Shown here: positions 11,579 to 22,377 of the stretch, one piece after another
Layout: the number at the start of each line of letters is the position of its first letter
How positions within the stretch are numbered: position 1 is the first letter of the stretch
Source: Gordionus sp. m RMFG-2023
Taxonomy: Eukaryota; Nematomorpha; Gordioida; Chordodea; Parachordodidae
DNA length: 64,000 nucleotides
Assembly (NCBI RefSeq): GCF_954871325.1
Contig: NC_088777.1
Location: 24,653,366-24,717,365, forward strand
Direction: 5' to 3'
The notes under the pieces: generated by a model
Databases searched by the model: none
Told to the model about the DNA's origin: nothing
What the model saw: only the letters and a program-made list of their open reading frames with translations
Position numbers and translations under genes: made by a program

Positions 11579-11872
11579 TGAAGTAAGCTATTCAAATTAA
11601 TTATTTTTTTAAATATTTTATTATTATTCTATATCTAAAAGAACTAAAAATATATCAGTATATATATATAAAAGTTAATTGAAAAATATATAATATAACA
11701 AGTGTTTACAATCACGTTTAGTGAATAATAAGTAAATTAAAAAATAACCAAAGTCGACTATGGTAATTGAAATAGTTAAATTATATCAAACATATCATTT
11801 AATAATATAAGATTAACTATTTAAATTTAAGATTAATTATTTAAATTTATTTAAATATATGATCAATCAACA
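11579..11872 (-). repeat. 5' LTR of the Ty3/Gypsy-type element
   Basis: 294-bp direct repeat of 5,352-5,644, ending CA next to the GATTA target duplication. It carries TATATATATA and TTTAAATTTAAG stretches; no clear promoter can be singled out. Confidence 0.92.
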
Positions 11873-12497
11873 GATTAGGAAAAATATATGAATGTCTTAA
11901 ACTAAAAATGAGTTCCTTGCTCAATTTGCCCTGTATTTTCCTATTATCTACCAATCCTTTAAAAAGTTTCAAATGATATACCACTCATATCTAATACCAA
12001 ATATTATAAACTAAGTTCAAGTTAAAAAAAAAGAATAAAATATAATAGCAGTATCAATATTAGAGGTTTAGAAATATTTTTGTAATTATAAAAACTTTTT
12101 ACTAGTCTGAAAATAAGTATAATTTTTTTTATATTTCTAGATTTTTAAGGGTGGAGTCAAAAAGTAATGAAAGAAAAAATTTCTTACTGAATCCAAATAT
12201 TTTATAACATCTTTCCAATATCAAAATTTTTTAAATATGCTTAAAACAATTTTAAATAAAATTTTCCTTATTGGAATAAAATATAATTGCAGTGACATCT
12301 TATTACTAGATCCAATGGTTTTAGAAAATCTTTAAATATCCAAAACTTTTTACAAGACTTTAAACATAAATAAAATGTTTTTTTAATTTTTACATTTCAA
12401 GCGTGGTGTTAAAAAAAATGGCAATAGAAATTTCTTTATAAAAATAAAATTTTAGAACTTTATAATATTAAAAAACACTAAGATTAAAAGAAAGTTT

Positions 12498-13125
12498 TAA
12501 AAAAACTTAAAGATGACGATTATGACATCTGTCACTTTTCTAAGGTACATTATCATTGAAAATTTAATTTAACATGTTTGCAATATATATTTTTACCTAT
12601 TTCTTTCAAAAAAATTAGCCAAAACTTAAAAATGACGATTATGACAATTGCCACTTTTCTAATGTACATATTCATTGAAAATTTAAATTTAACATGTTTA
12701 CAATATATTTTTACCAACTTGCTTCAAAAAAATTCGAAAAAACTTAAAAATGACGATTATGACAATTGTCACTTTTCTAAGGTACATATTCACTGAAAAT
12801 TTAATTTAACATGTTCACAATATATATTTTATCTATTTGCTTCAAAAAAATTCGAAAAAACTTAAAAATGAAGATTATGACAATTGTCACTTTTCTAAGG
12901 TACATATTCACTGAAAATTTAATTTAACATGTTTACAATATTTATTTTTACCTATTTGCTTCAAAAAAATTTGAAAAAACTTAAAGATGACGATTATGAC
13001 AATTGTCACTTTTCTAAGGTACATATTCACTGAAAATTTAATTTAACATGTTTACAATATATATTTTTACCTATTTGCTTCAAAAAAAATTCGAAAAAAC
13101 TTAAAAATGACGATTATGACAAATT
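12498..13125. repeat. tandem repeat, period about 117 bp, 5+ copies
   Basis: The unit contains TGACGATTATGACAATTGTC, then ACTTTTCTAAGGTACATATT and a poly-A-flanked TTCGAAAAAACTTAAA. Copies begin near 12,510, 12,626, 12,744, 12,861, 12,979 and 13,097. Later copies are nearly identical and the first is more divergent. The array ends abruptly at GC-richer TE-like sequence at about 13,130. Confidence 0.9.
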
Positions 13126-13129
13126 TTAT

Positions 13130-13295
13130 CACAAGCCGACCCAGCAAGCCGACTCATCGGGTGGGCCCAATGAGTCGGCTCATGAGATACATTGGGTCGG
13201 GTCTGATCTATGGCTAAATGGGTTCGCTCGGCTTTAAGGTCGTTTTTCTCGGCTCAAACCTTGCTGGGTTTGACCAGACCCAGCAATTTAACATT
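13130..13295. mobile_element. GC-rich hAT/MITE-like fragment
   Basis: A compact GC-rich block of AGCCGACCCAGC, GAGTCGGCTCATGAG and CTCGGCTCAAACC words with internal inverted symmetry, sitting at the end of the tandem array. Similar word use is seen in the fragment at 2.35 kb. No clean ends or duplication were found. Confidence 0.35.
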
Positions 13296-13970
13296 TTATT
13301 ATGATATAGAAATATGCAGAAGAAATTTTAATCTTTTTCTATCTAATATATGGAATACTAAACTATATTTTGTCAAAATAATTTACAAGATCTTTTATCA
13401 ATATAATCATAAAATCAAAATTATGGAGGGTGGAAAATTTTTCTTCTTGTTCCTTGAATTAATGCTAAAAATATACTAGCATTAAAATGCATTTTAATAT
13501 TAATTTACCTCAATAATTCTTTGGTTTATTTCTAACTTGATAATGAAGAAATTTAAAAAACATATGAAAATCTCTTAATCAAATAAGTGTATTTCTCACA
13601 CATTTTTAGATAAATAAAATTTTTACCTTGGTCTCACTTTATTTCTGCTCCTAGACATGAAAAAATAAAATTTATTATGCACATATAATCCAGAAATTAT
13701 ATTTGAAAATATTTATGTTTAAAAAGATTTTATATCTTTAATTTACAATTTTTTGATTTAGGAAAATTAATATCTTATTCACATTTACCAATGATACATT
13801 GCAATTTGCTTGATTAAAAAAATTTCGAAATTGTGACTAGAAGTAGAACAATAATAAAACACCGTGACGACACGATACCGAAATATTGAAAACCTCTGGC
13901 ATAGAAATGCAATTGATCATCCTCGAAATATCATTACACATACTTTATAATAGTCATATTATTATTAATA

Positions 13971-14540
13971 ATGAATCAACACTATGGTGAAAAAGGTCGA
14001 ATTTGTAAAGCGTGTTCAGAGTTCAAAAATTTAATGAAATCAAATATTTCATCCTCAAATCCTAATGTAATTTGCAAAAATATAAACACTATTTGAATGT
14101 TTTTATAGATAATTACTCATACTAAACGGGATGATTGCCCTTTAGATGTTAATGAATTAGGCAAGGTGTCTTGGTCTTTTTTGCACACTTTAGCAGCCTA
14201 TTACCCTAAAGAACCATCAAACGAGGATAAAAAAGATATGGAGACTTTTATAAATTTAGTTGCCAAATTTTACCCTTGTGACATATGTGCAGAGGATTTC
14301 AAAAATCAGTTATTTAATTTTTTAGTTACATTAATGATTATTTATTTCACATTTGCAATATATATAACATTATTTAGGATAAAAAGGAATTTTCCCAAGC
14401 TAAAATCTCAGTTTGATTTATCAATGTGGTTATGTCAAATTCATAATGAAATAAATGAGAGGCTAAACAAACCCAGATTTGATTGCTCTAAAGTTTTTCA
14501 AAGATGGAGGGATGGTTGGAATGATAAATCTTGTGATTGA
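13971..14540 (+). CDS. GFER/ERV1-like: Erv1/ALR-family FAD-linked sulfhydryl oxidase, three exons
   Basis: Predicted exons are 13971-14066, 14109-14308 and 14378-14540, giving about 152 residues. Family role: an FAD enzyme that makes disulfides, passing electrons from the Mia40 import receptor to cytochrome c in the mitochondrial intermembrane space. Visible motifs: CKAC near the N terminus (as in CRAC of animal ALR); WSFLHTLAAYYPKEPS; the active-site YPCDICAEDF; WLCQIHNEINERLNKP, the FAD-binding CxxHN; and FDCSKV, RWRDGW and the final KSCD. With the 69-bp intron removed, the segment from AEDF to WLC has the same length as in human ALR. Both introns are GT-AG. The reading frame is uninterrupted, so the gene looks intact. 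ATG 13971 is the first in-frame start; a further upstream exon cannot be excluded. It is the only confident host gene in the window. Confidence 0.9.
14067..14108 (+). other. intron 1 of the ALR-like gene (42 bp)
   Basis: GTAATTTGC donor and TTTTTATAG acceptor; phase 0. Without removal the frame meets a TGA, so splicing is required for an N-terminal CKAC region continuous with the catalytic core. Confidence 0.7.
14309..14377 (+). other. intron 2 of the ALR-like gene (69 bp, frame-neutral)
   Basis: GTTATTTAA donor and ATTATTTAG acceptor. It is 69 bp, a multiple of three with no in-frame stop, so the frame also stays open through it. Removal restores the family-standard spacing between the CxxC and the CxxHN motifs. 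Retention would add a 23-residue hydrophobic insert (core TLMIIYFTFAIYITLF). Confidence 0.7.
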
Positions 14541-15625
14541 TTATTTTAGTTATATATGAATTTTTAATTTTATAAAATTTTTATAACCAATTAGTTATAT
14601 GAAAAAATATATAAATTATTTGTTCATATATTAGCAGTTATAAAGTTTATTTTGTATAATAAAATTCTTATAAATTTAACTGTTTGGGTATGTCCAAAGT
14701 TAAAAAAAATATAATTAAAAAAATGATTTATGCATTATTGAACCCAACTGGATTTTGTGAAAAACTGAAGGTTTTTAATAGAAGTGGAATTTATGATCAT
14801 ATATGTTAATTAAGATGATTTTATAAAATAAGAAGGATATTAATTTATATTGGTATTCAAAGGTAACTTCCTAACTAATTAATATAATATATAGTATAGT
14901 AAAATGAGAGAGAACTTGGACTATGAAATAAAATCTAGTGGCAATTATTTTTATCTCAATAAAATACCAGTAAAAATTACTTTCATAAACAATACTACAA
15001 ATAGCCCTTATAAATTATACAATAGTTACCATATATAATTTGATTACCAAGTTAAATGAAATCTTTGAGACAAAAATAAAGAGGTTAATTTAATATAATA
15101 TTACTGATTAATAAGGGTAAGGGTTTATCTCTGATAAAACGTCAATATTTTAACACCTAAAATTCTATAATTTATATTATAAGACCCTTTAAAAAATTAT
15201 ATTTAAAAAAAAATAGATTATAAGTAATTATAAATTTAATGATATCTTTTATTCTTTTAGAGACCAGTATTCTTTAAGTGACATTCATGGAAAAATAAGA
15301 TTACCAAACCTAAACTTTTATGAATAATCACAAATTTTAAATTTTTTCATTGGTGATTTAAGATATTGGTACATTTAAATAAAAATATATTCTCAATATA
15401 TCCTATTTTATAAAGTTATGACAAATATTTTATTATGTTTTAAGACTAAATCTTCACATTTTTCTCAAATTAAATTTTAGACTAATTATGTATAAAAAGA
15501 TGGTTAATGATGCCTACTATCTTAAGGTACTACCTATCAAATTTGAATTTTGTTTATTTTTCATTTGGATAGGCACTATCAAATATATTTATAATATATA
15601 TTTGAAAAATCGTGATTTTTGGAAA
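14541..15625. other. AT-rich intergenic stretch
   Basis: Very AT-rich with short ORFs only. No repeat ends, RNA gene or coding pattern could be supported. Confidence 0.6.
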
Positions 15626-15695
15626 GCCTCTATGGCCTAGTCGGCAAGAGATTCGCTTACTTATCCCATGGTCACCAGTTCGAATCCCTGTAATA
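15626..15695 (+). repeat. tRNA-like sequence: tRNA pseudogene or SINE head
   Basis: Contains TATGGCCTAGTCGGC, matching the Pol III A box (TRGCNNAGYNGG), and AGTTCGAATCCC about 40 bp later, matching the B box. The T-arm stem and acceptor stem do not pair well, so a working tRNA is unlikely. It lies about 40 bp upstream of the second LINE copy. Confidence 0.5.
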
Positions 15696-15735
15696 ATTAT
15701 GTTTTTTTCTTATTCTAACTTGGTGGTCCATCCTT

Positions 15736-17066
15736 GGGGGGCGCGAATTTTATTCACCAGATGAAACCTTTATCGATCCCCATAACTTCACAGTCACACC
15801 CATTAACCTATCCGAGTTCACACATCTTGGATCTCCAATAGGGGGCAATAAAGCAATCGAATATTTCAAAACAAAATTTCTCCGTAATTACCACCTTTTA
15901 CATAAAATCCTTTAAGTCCTATCAAGCTTTCTTCCTTCTCAAAAATTTTTTCTTTATCCCAAAAATCCAACACGCCTTCCGCTCTGCCCCACTTTTCTTA
16001 TACCCCGAAATTCTCACCCAAATAGAATCAACAATCAAAGACTCTTTAGAAGGCATCCTTAATATAAAATTCAGCCCTAATTCTTGGATGCAGGCCTCCT
16101 TACCCCCGCGTCACTCAGCCTTGCTGCCTTTTTAGCCTCAGAATCAAGCTCCCGCTTAATTATTCTACACTTAACAATAACCCCACAGACCCCCACCTTC
16201 CCCATGCCCTAGCAATCTGGAAAGAAAATTCCTTCTCCGCTCCAATCCCCACATCACAAAAGCAACATGACTGGGATCTTCCCTTAATACGCCACTCCGT
16301 TGAATATCTAATATCGAGTGCTGCTTCTAAGGGATCCCCATCAATCCTTTCACATTTATTATCTCCCATTACATTTGATCATCTCTCTCTCCCACAACTG
16401 CAAGTTCCACAACTTTTGCCTTCCCTATCTGGCTATGAATGGTTAGAAGCTTTGCCCAGCTCGAACTTAGGACTTCTCTTAACAAGAAGAATTACGCATA
16501 GCAATAGGTCTTCGTCTTGGTTGTGAAATACTGGCCAACTCCATATGTACATTATGTTCCCAACCCGTCGATTGTTTTGGACATCATCCTCTTCATTGTC
16601 GATTCTCTAAAGGTAGACATTCTCGACACAGTGCAGTTAACGGCACCATTCTCCGTGCTCTACGCTCAGCTCAAATTCCAGCAACCCTCGAACCCTGTGT
16701 CCTCTCAACCGAGAATAAATACGGCCAGATGGGCTGAGATTAGTACCATGGAGTATTGGAATTCCATTAGCATGGGACTATACTTGCATCGACCGATTTG
16801 CTCCCTCCTTTAATAACAACTCATTCATACGAGCTGAAAACTCTAAAATTAATAAATACACTTCCCTAACCAATTGCAATCTCATACCAATCGTATCCGA
16901 CACAACCGGTTTTTTTGGCAATCATGCCCTAACCTTCTTCAAATCCCTTGGTAAAAAAATCCGCGCCATCACTGGTGACCCAGAGGAAGGCTTCTATCTC
17001 AGACAGCGCATATCTATTGATATATGCAGATCTAACTGCATTGCCATCCACGGCTCTCTTTCTTGA
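15736..17066 (+). mobile_element. 5'-truncated LINE copy, same family as 1-1646
   Basis: GC-richer block that reads, across several frames, the same protein as the first copy: FTHLGSPIGGNKAIEYF near 15.82 kb, an SWMQASLP-like thumb motif near 16.09 kb, PWSIGIPLAWDYTCIDRF (endonuclease) near 16.75 kb, and the tail GDPEEGFYLRQRISIDI near 16.98-17.02 kb, ending at TGA 17,064-17,066. Frameshifts near 15.91, 16.1, 16.5 and 16.7 kb break it. The 5' truncation (RT fingers and palm missing) is typical of LINE insertion. Confidence 0.85.
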
Positions 17067-17803
17067 CCTCCTCCCACCCAACATACAATTTACTACACTA
17101 ATTTTTTTTTTTATTATACAATTTTTTATATAGATTTTTATTTACAAATAGTTTACATGATATTTTTAATAAACTAACTTAATACATAAAAAAAAAATTA
17201 ATATATATTAAATAATAAGTCTTAATACATTTTAATATATTTTGGTCGGTATTTAGCAAATTAGGTTGGTATTTAGAATATTTCCATACATTCACTTGGT
17301 AGTAAGCATCATTAACCTATAAAGATCATCATAGCAATAAGTGAAATATCATTTACTATTTAATAACCCAGGAAAAAAGTCTAATTTTAAATGTAAAGCA
17401 AATCATACGATTAAAGAGTATAATCTGCAGTGGCAAAATCGGTGCGTCGCTAAACGCCGATAAAAAATTTAAAAAAGTCGCGGCCCTCAATTGAGATCGG
17501 TGCATAAGGTCTAAAAAACATATAAAGAACTAAAAAAATATTCAAAAAAGGTACATATCTCTCTAAAGAGTGAATGCTTAGAAAGGAAAAAATCAAACAT
17601 CATATATCTATATATTTTATACATTGCTGTAGTTCTAAAATTTGAGTCGAGGGTAAACAATTGCTCTAAAAAGTAGGAAGAAGTACGATAAAATTAGAAA
17701 AAATAAGAGGCTAATTTTTAATTTTTCAAGAAATTGAGGCAAATTTTTTTTGAAATTTTCTTATATTTTTTTTTATTCAAGCATTTCATACATTATATTT
17801 ATA

Positions 17804-18570
17804 TTAGAGACCTACAGGTCCATCCCGGTCAGGTGCACGAGCCGAGCCGTTTTTATATTTAAAAATACCCGGGTGAAACCTAAATTTTTTTTAAAAAAAA
17901 TACCCAGACGGGGCCCAAATTTTAAAGACGAATATTTAATCGCTATTATAAATAAAATATATTAAAAAATTGGGCATCATAAAACAATACAATATATCAC
18001 ATTCATTCACTTATATTTCCCATTTTTCGACCTTAGAAAAAAATATTTCTAGTAAAATATTATTCAAATTAATTATTCAACTAATCATTATTTTTGGTGA
18101 TATTCAATCAAATTAAAAGCAACAAAGATACACTTAATATTTAAAATATAATGCACCTTTAAGGAGTTATTCTAGATAAGCATCATTTTATCTCTTTCTG
18201 CCCAAAATTCAGGCAATTAACGTATGTTGCCAGGAAGAGATCGCCAAATAACTGATATTTATATAAACGTAAACGACTATATTAAATTACAAACAGGAAA
18301 TAAGGGAACTACCATCGATTAGTCGAATTGAAAGTGTGGTGAATCAAACTATCTGCTTTTAAGACAAATGGGGAGATAAGATAATTTGAAAGTTATTATT
18401 GGATTACATATTCATTAAAAAACGATAAAATGCAGATTAGGTATTTTTTAAAAACCAAACCATTGAAATAATTTACACACTGAGCGAAATTATTTCTTAA
18501 AGTAATCCGGGGCGGTTTCTAGGCTGGGCCAAATTTTTTTTTTTTAAAAAATGATACCTCTGCAGGTTTT
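17804..18570. mobile_element. possible hAT-type element with CAGAGACCTGCAGG-like ends
   Basis: Left end near 17,804 reads TAGAGACCTACAGGTCCATC followed by ACCCGGGTG and poly-A blocks; right end near 18,553-18,568 reads GATACCTCTGCAGG after GGCTGGGCCAAA. Both resemble the ends of the element at 30,462-30,808. No 8-bp duplication was confirmed and the interior is AT-rich, so the two ends may be separate fragments. Confidence 0.35.
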
Positions 18571-18933
18571 TGATTTATATTATATAATGTAGTATTTTAG
18601 AAAATATATAAAAATTGAAGTAAATTTTAGCATTTTATATAAAAATAATTATATTACAATTAAATCGGAAATCAAAAAAATAGTAAAAATGAAAAGCTAC
18701 AATATTAGCTAAAGTGAATCTTTTTCAATATTTTCAATAATATTAACTGAATGTTTCCCAGATTGGTTATTGTTTGCATCCTTTAAAAATTGAGCAAATT
18801 TTTAATTTTCTTCTTCATTTACATAAGATCTCTAGTGGGCATTTGTTGTTTTGCTGCATTAATTTATATTATAACTTTTTATCATCTATTTAAAGCTTTT
18901 CATGTCAAGCGATAATAATAATATAACGAGTTA

Positions 18934-19128
18934 TTGTTAATTAAAAAAATTATTGTGGTTATTGAATTTCTAAATCATGATACTCAACAAGAATATGCTA
19001 AAAGATGTAATATTCCTAAAAGAACTGTTCATTATATTAATAAACCCAAAAAAAACATTATCAAAGCCACGAAAATAAAAAATATTGCACCAAATAAACA
19101 AACAAAGATAACATTTTATTTTATTTAA
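18934..19128 (+). pseudogene. pogo/Tigger-like helix-turn-helix fragment
   Basis: An open stretch reads KKIIVVIEFLNHDTQQEYAK followed by RCNIPKRTVHYI. The pattern of a basic start, an IEF/LN turn, a TQ..YA helix and a CNIP..TV recognition helix matches the psq/CENP-B-type DNA-binding domain found at the N terminus of pogo-group transposases. No DDE domain follows. The start is not meaningful. Short and AT-rich, so moderate confidence only. Confidence 0.4.
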
Positions 19129-19227
19129 TAAAATAATTTTATAATTTTGTATACAACCATTTTTTAATAATTTATAATATATGTCGTAATGGGATATGGA
19201 ATCGTGTGGGATTCGGAATCGCATGGG

Positions 19228-19266
19228 AATCCTTTTTTTAAATATTTTTTTAAAAAATATTCCGAA
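19228..19266. repeat. short perfect-stem palindrome
   Basis: GGAATCCTTTTTTTAAATAT followed by its near complement ending ATATTCC. It sits in a GGGATTCGGAATCG-rich patch that may be a MITE end. Confidence 0.35.
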
Positions 19267-19339
19267 TCCCCATGAAAATAAAATAATTACCTTTTCTTCT
19301 CTTTTTTTGTGGCTGGCAAAAGGCAAAAGAGAATTTTAA

Positions 19340-19905
19340 AAAAAGTAAATAGTATAAAATTAAGGCATATAATGAATGAAAAGGAATATGAGGTTAAGAC
19401 ATTTTTGTTTTAAAAAATATTAAAAAATATATTTATAAAAAATCCGAATAAAAAAAAATTATTTATTGCAACAATTATTCAATGCAATATGACATTTCGT
19501 TGAACATTTAAGGTTGTTCTTAAAACACTTGCAACTTTTATTCATGCGACCCATTTTGCGATTGCATAAAGATGTTTTCCCATAGTTTGTGACATTTCGG
19601 GAAGCTCCTAAATATTTTTAGCACTTTACAGTGTTGTGATGATTTAATGAAACATATTGACGATTAAATTAAAACCCATCCATATAAAATTATCTTCTTT
19701 GCAAAAATAATTAAAATATAGACAAAGCATTATTGAAAATACGTTTTTAATTAATTTTGCAAAGTAAATAATTTTATATGGATGAGTTTTAATTTAATTG
19801 TCAATATGTTTCATTAAATCATCACAACACTGTAAATGAAAAATTAATATATTTTTTGTACATGAATTAATTTGAGGAGTATAGTTATTATAAAAATAAA
19901 ATTTT
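19340..19905. repeat. repeat unit, inverted relative to 21.69-21.97 kb
   Basis: After removal of the TA-flanked MITE inside it (19,629-19,832), this block matches the reverse complement of 21,690-21,970: shared words include TAGTTTGTGACAT, TTGAACATTTAAGGTTGTTC and GTACATGAATTAATTT. It codes for nothing. Confidence 0.7.
19629..19832. mobile_element. Tc1/mariner-type MITE, 204 bp, TA target duplication
   Basis: The first roughly 80 bp (CAGTGTTGTGATGATTTAAT onward) and the last roughly 80 bp are inverted copies with only a handful of differences. TA lies immediately outside each end. Terminal CAGTG plus TA fits Tc1/mariner. Its insertion splits a repeat unit whose unsplit copy lies at 21.7-21.9 kb, showing it arrived after that unit was duplicated. 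Confidence 0.85.
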
Positions 19906-19934
19906 TAAAAAAAAAATATTTAAGTGGGTTCGGA

Positions 19935-20646
19935 ATTTTTTTAAAAACAATTAAATTATTATTTTTTTGCCGCCTGGCTGGCACCAGAAAATTTTATTTT
20001 TAGAGATATTTAATATGTATTACTTTTATGCTTTAAATCATTAAATACTCGAAAAAATAGTTTTAATATAAATTAAATGTAAAAAATTAATATTATTTTT
20101 AAATTAATAATTTAGACAAATTAGAGGAAGAAAAAGCGAAAAAATTTATATTATTATCATTATTTAATTGTTTAGATAAATTTTTTTTTCATTGATAAAA
20201 TGGTTAAATTATTAAGAAATGGATCTTTCAATTGTATTAAGAAGTCTTGGCAGTATATGAGGTAGTAAGAATTTATCATCTCTTATATTATGCCATGTGC
20301 AATTATTAAATAAGCATTTGTATTTTTTTTGGTTAAAATTTTTAGGCATATTCTGAAATTGGAAATATAATTTTATGACAAGAAATCAACCTAATTTGCT
20401 AAACATCTACTAAAATTTATTAAAATGTAATAAGACCCCCCCCCCCCTACCCATTTATTATTAAATTTAATATGTATACGGAATCACGAGGTCGAGTCCT
20501 TATATCATAAACCAGAAATCACTTGGTTATGGATGGGTATAGTAAAAAATAGAAGAATTAAATAAAAAAATTTAAAAAAGTACCCCCTTCAAATTTTTAG
20601 AAGCAGTTGCTTCGGACCCCCACCGTTGTAGGGACCACTGGTCCCC
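19935..20646 (-). mobile_element. internally deleted copy of the hAT element of 52.3-55.0 kb
   Basis: 20,098-20,290 matches the C-terminal transposase end of the full element (52,480-52,690), and 20,330-20,640 matches its other end, including TTTTTAGGCATATT, the ATGACAAGAAAT block, a C14 run, AGCAGTTGCTTCGGACCCCC and GTTGTAGGG next to CCACTG. The middle of the transposase is absent. It is thus a MITE-like deletion derivative. Confidence 0.7.
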
Positions 20647-20900
20647 GGGTAGGGTTCACTCGTTTCCAAAAAAAATAACATTTTGAAAAAAGTATTAGAT
20701 ATATATTTTTGAAATTTAAAACTACTATAAAACTAATAGAGCTGAACAGAATGAGATATTTTTTATTAAGAATGATAAAGTACTTTTGATTTTAATAAGG
20801 TTTGCATTTTAGGACTCAACAAGATCCAGGTCTCCCCTAATGAATGAAAAGGGATAAGGTTAAGAAGACACTTTTATTTTTATATTTACCAATAAATTCC
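20430..20900. repeat. left arm of an inverted duplication
   Basis: Matches the reverse complement of 21,960-22,370. It includes the hAT end just described plus about 250 bp outside it (GGTTCACTCGTTTC, ACTAATAGAGCTGAACAG, GTCTCCCCTAATGAATGAAA). Shared flank beyond the hAT terminus means that a segment was duplicated in inverted order, not merely that two hAT copies landed here. Confidence 0.75.
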
Positions 20901-21239
20901 TTTTAAACTATTCACAAAAAAGTATGCCATAAAAAATAAAAATTAACAAATTTATATTGGGTCAAGCTGGAAAAATATTAACTCCATTAAAAGTAAGGTG
21001 TCGAGGGCAATCTTTTTCTACTTAAAAACTCACTAAAAGCTAAATAATTTTTATATAATTAAATATCGATAGCGATTTTCCCTGAAATTAAGGAAATGTA
21101 GATTAATGATTAGGGAAAGAGGGGATATTAATTAAAAATATTTATTTATATATTCACAAATAAGCCGTCACATTTTTTATTGTTAACCAATAATATGTGA
21201 ATGCTATATATATCGCTACTAAAATAGCAAATGTTTCAA

Positions 21240-21660
21240 ACAAAAATTCGCGCTTTCAAATTGCTCATAATAAAAATGTTGGCCATAAAATTATATAGAA
21301 AAATAGTTGTGCTACCAATAATATTGGGAATAGTATTTCTAATATTTTAAAAAGGGCCCCTTCTTTTATTTCCTATTTAAATGATCGTGGGCGTCAAAAC
21401 ATAATTTATTCTAAAATAATTGGACAAAATAACTTTATCTTAGGTGATCACGTATTATCACCTATCCGGACAGATAGAACTAATATTTGTCCTAAAAATT
21501 TAGAAGGAAAAGTATTAAAAATTGAACAAAATAAAATATGGGTAGGAACGTGTGCTGGAAATATTTCAACACCATTTATTGCTTCTAGTCTATATAAAAC
21601 CATAAAATTAAATGATTTTGATGTTTCCAACAAAGATATATCAATCATAGGTAATTTAAG
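21240..21660 (+). pseudogene. integrase-tail-like coding fragment (fossil, origin unresolved)
   Basis: The plus strand reads GDHVLSPIRTDRTNICPKNL, then GKVLKIEQNKIWVGTCAGN. This resembles the C-terminal tail seen in KRBA2/GIN-like integrase proteins, with a GD.V...P..DR......NL pattern and a repeated K.G box. It lies in the spacer of the inverted duplication. It is only a tail fragment, and the parent element cannot be determined. Confidence 0.35.
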
Positions 21661-21689
21661 TTATTTTTACACATATACTCCTAAAATTA

Positions 21690-22375
21690 ATTCATGTACA
21701 TAAAATATATGGACTTTTTATTTCAACTGCTAAAAATATTTAAGAGCTTCATATGTCACAAACTATGGAAAAATATCGCTACGCAATTGCAAAATGGGTT
21801 GCATGAAGCGAATGTTTCAAGAACAATCTTAAATGTTCAACAAAATGCCATATCGCATTGCATAATTTATGCAATAAATATTTTTTTTTAATTCGAATTT
21901 TTTATAAATATATATTCATGTAAAAATATATATGATTTTATATAAATTTATAAAAATAAAAGTGTCTTCTTAAACTTATCCCTTTTCATTCATTAGGGGA
22001 GACCTGGGTCTTGTCGAGCCCTAAAAAGCAAACCTTATTAAAATTAAAAGTACTTTATCATTTTTAATAAAAACATCTCATGCTGTTCAGCTCTATTAGT
22101 TTTATAGTAATTTTAAATTTCAAAAATATATATTCAAAATGTTATTTTTTCTGGAATTTTTTTTAGGAACGAGTGAACCCCACCCGAGGACCAGTGGCCC
22201 CTACAACGGTGGAAGTCCGAAGCAACTGCTTCTAAAAATTTGAACGTGGTACTTTTTAAATTTTTTTTATTTTATTCTTTCTTTAATTGTTTTACTATAC
22301 TCATCCATAACCAAGTGATTTCTTGTTTATGATATAGGGAAGTCTTATTACATTTTATTAAATTTTGGTCGATGT
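21690..22375. repeat. right arm of the inverted duplication, with hAT terminus
   Basis: Inverted copy of 20,430-20,900 (outer part) and of 19,370-19,900 (inner part). From 22,193 it carries CAGTGGCCCCTACAACGG, the terminus of the hAT family at 52.3-55.0 kb; that copy is cut short at about 22,377 by the foldback element. Confidence 0.75.
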
Positions 22376-22377
22376 TT

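Larger units (their letters stand above)
5352..11872 (-). mobile_element. Ty3/Gypsy-type LTR retrotransposon (fossil, relatively young)
   Basis: A full-span LTR element lying on the minus strand. Both LTRs start TG and end CA, and the element is flanked by a perfect 5-bp duplication, GATTA (5347-5351 and 11873-11877). The internal order on the minus strand is primer site, leader with a small ORF, gag, protease, RT/RNase H, integrase, purine tract. RT before integrase places it in Ty3/Gypsy. The two LTRs differ at only about five positions in 293, so insertion was fairly recent. The coding region is broken, with several breaks in total. No env-like gene or chromodomain was recognised. Confidence 0.93.

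Noticed and set aside
15626-15695. Functional tRNA gene
   Set aside because: A and B boxes are present, but acceptor and T stems do not pair; better called a tRNA-like relic.
16517-16813. 98-residue ORF inside the second LINE copy
   Set aside because: Shifted frame of the broken LINE protein; the correct-frame pieces around it carry the family motifs.
17424-17460. CAGTGGCAAAATCGGTGCGT as a hAT end
   Set aside because: Looks like a terminus but no inverted partner or 8-bp duplication could be found.
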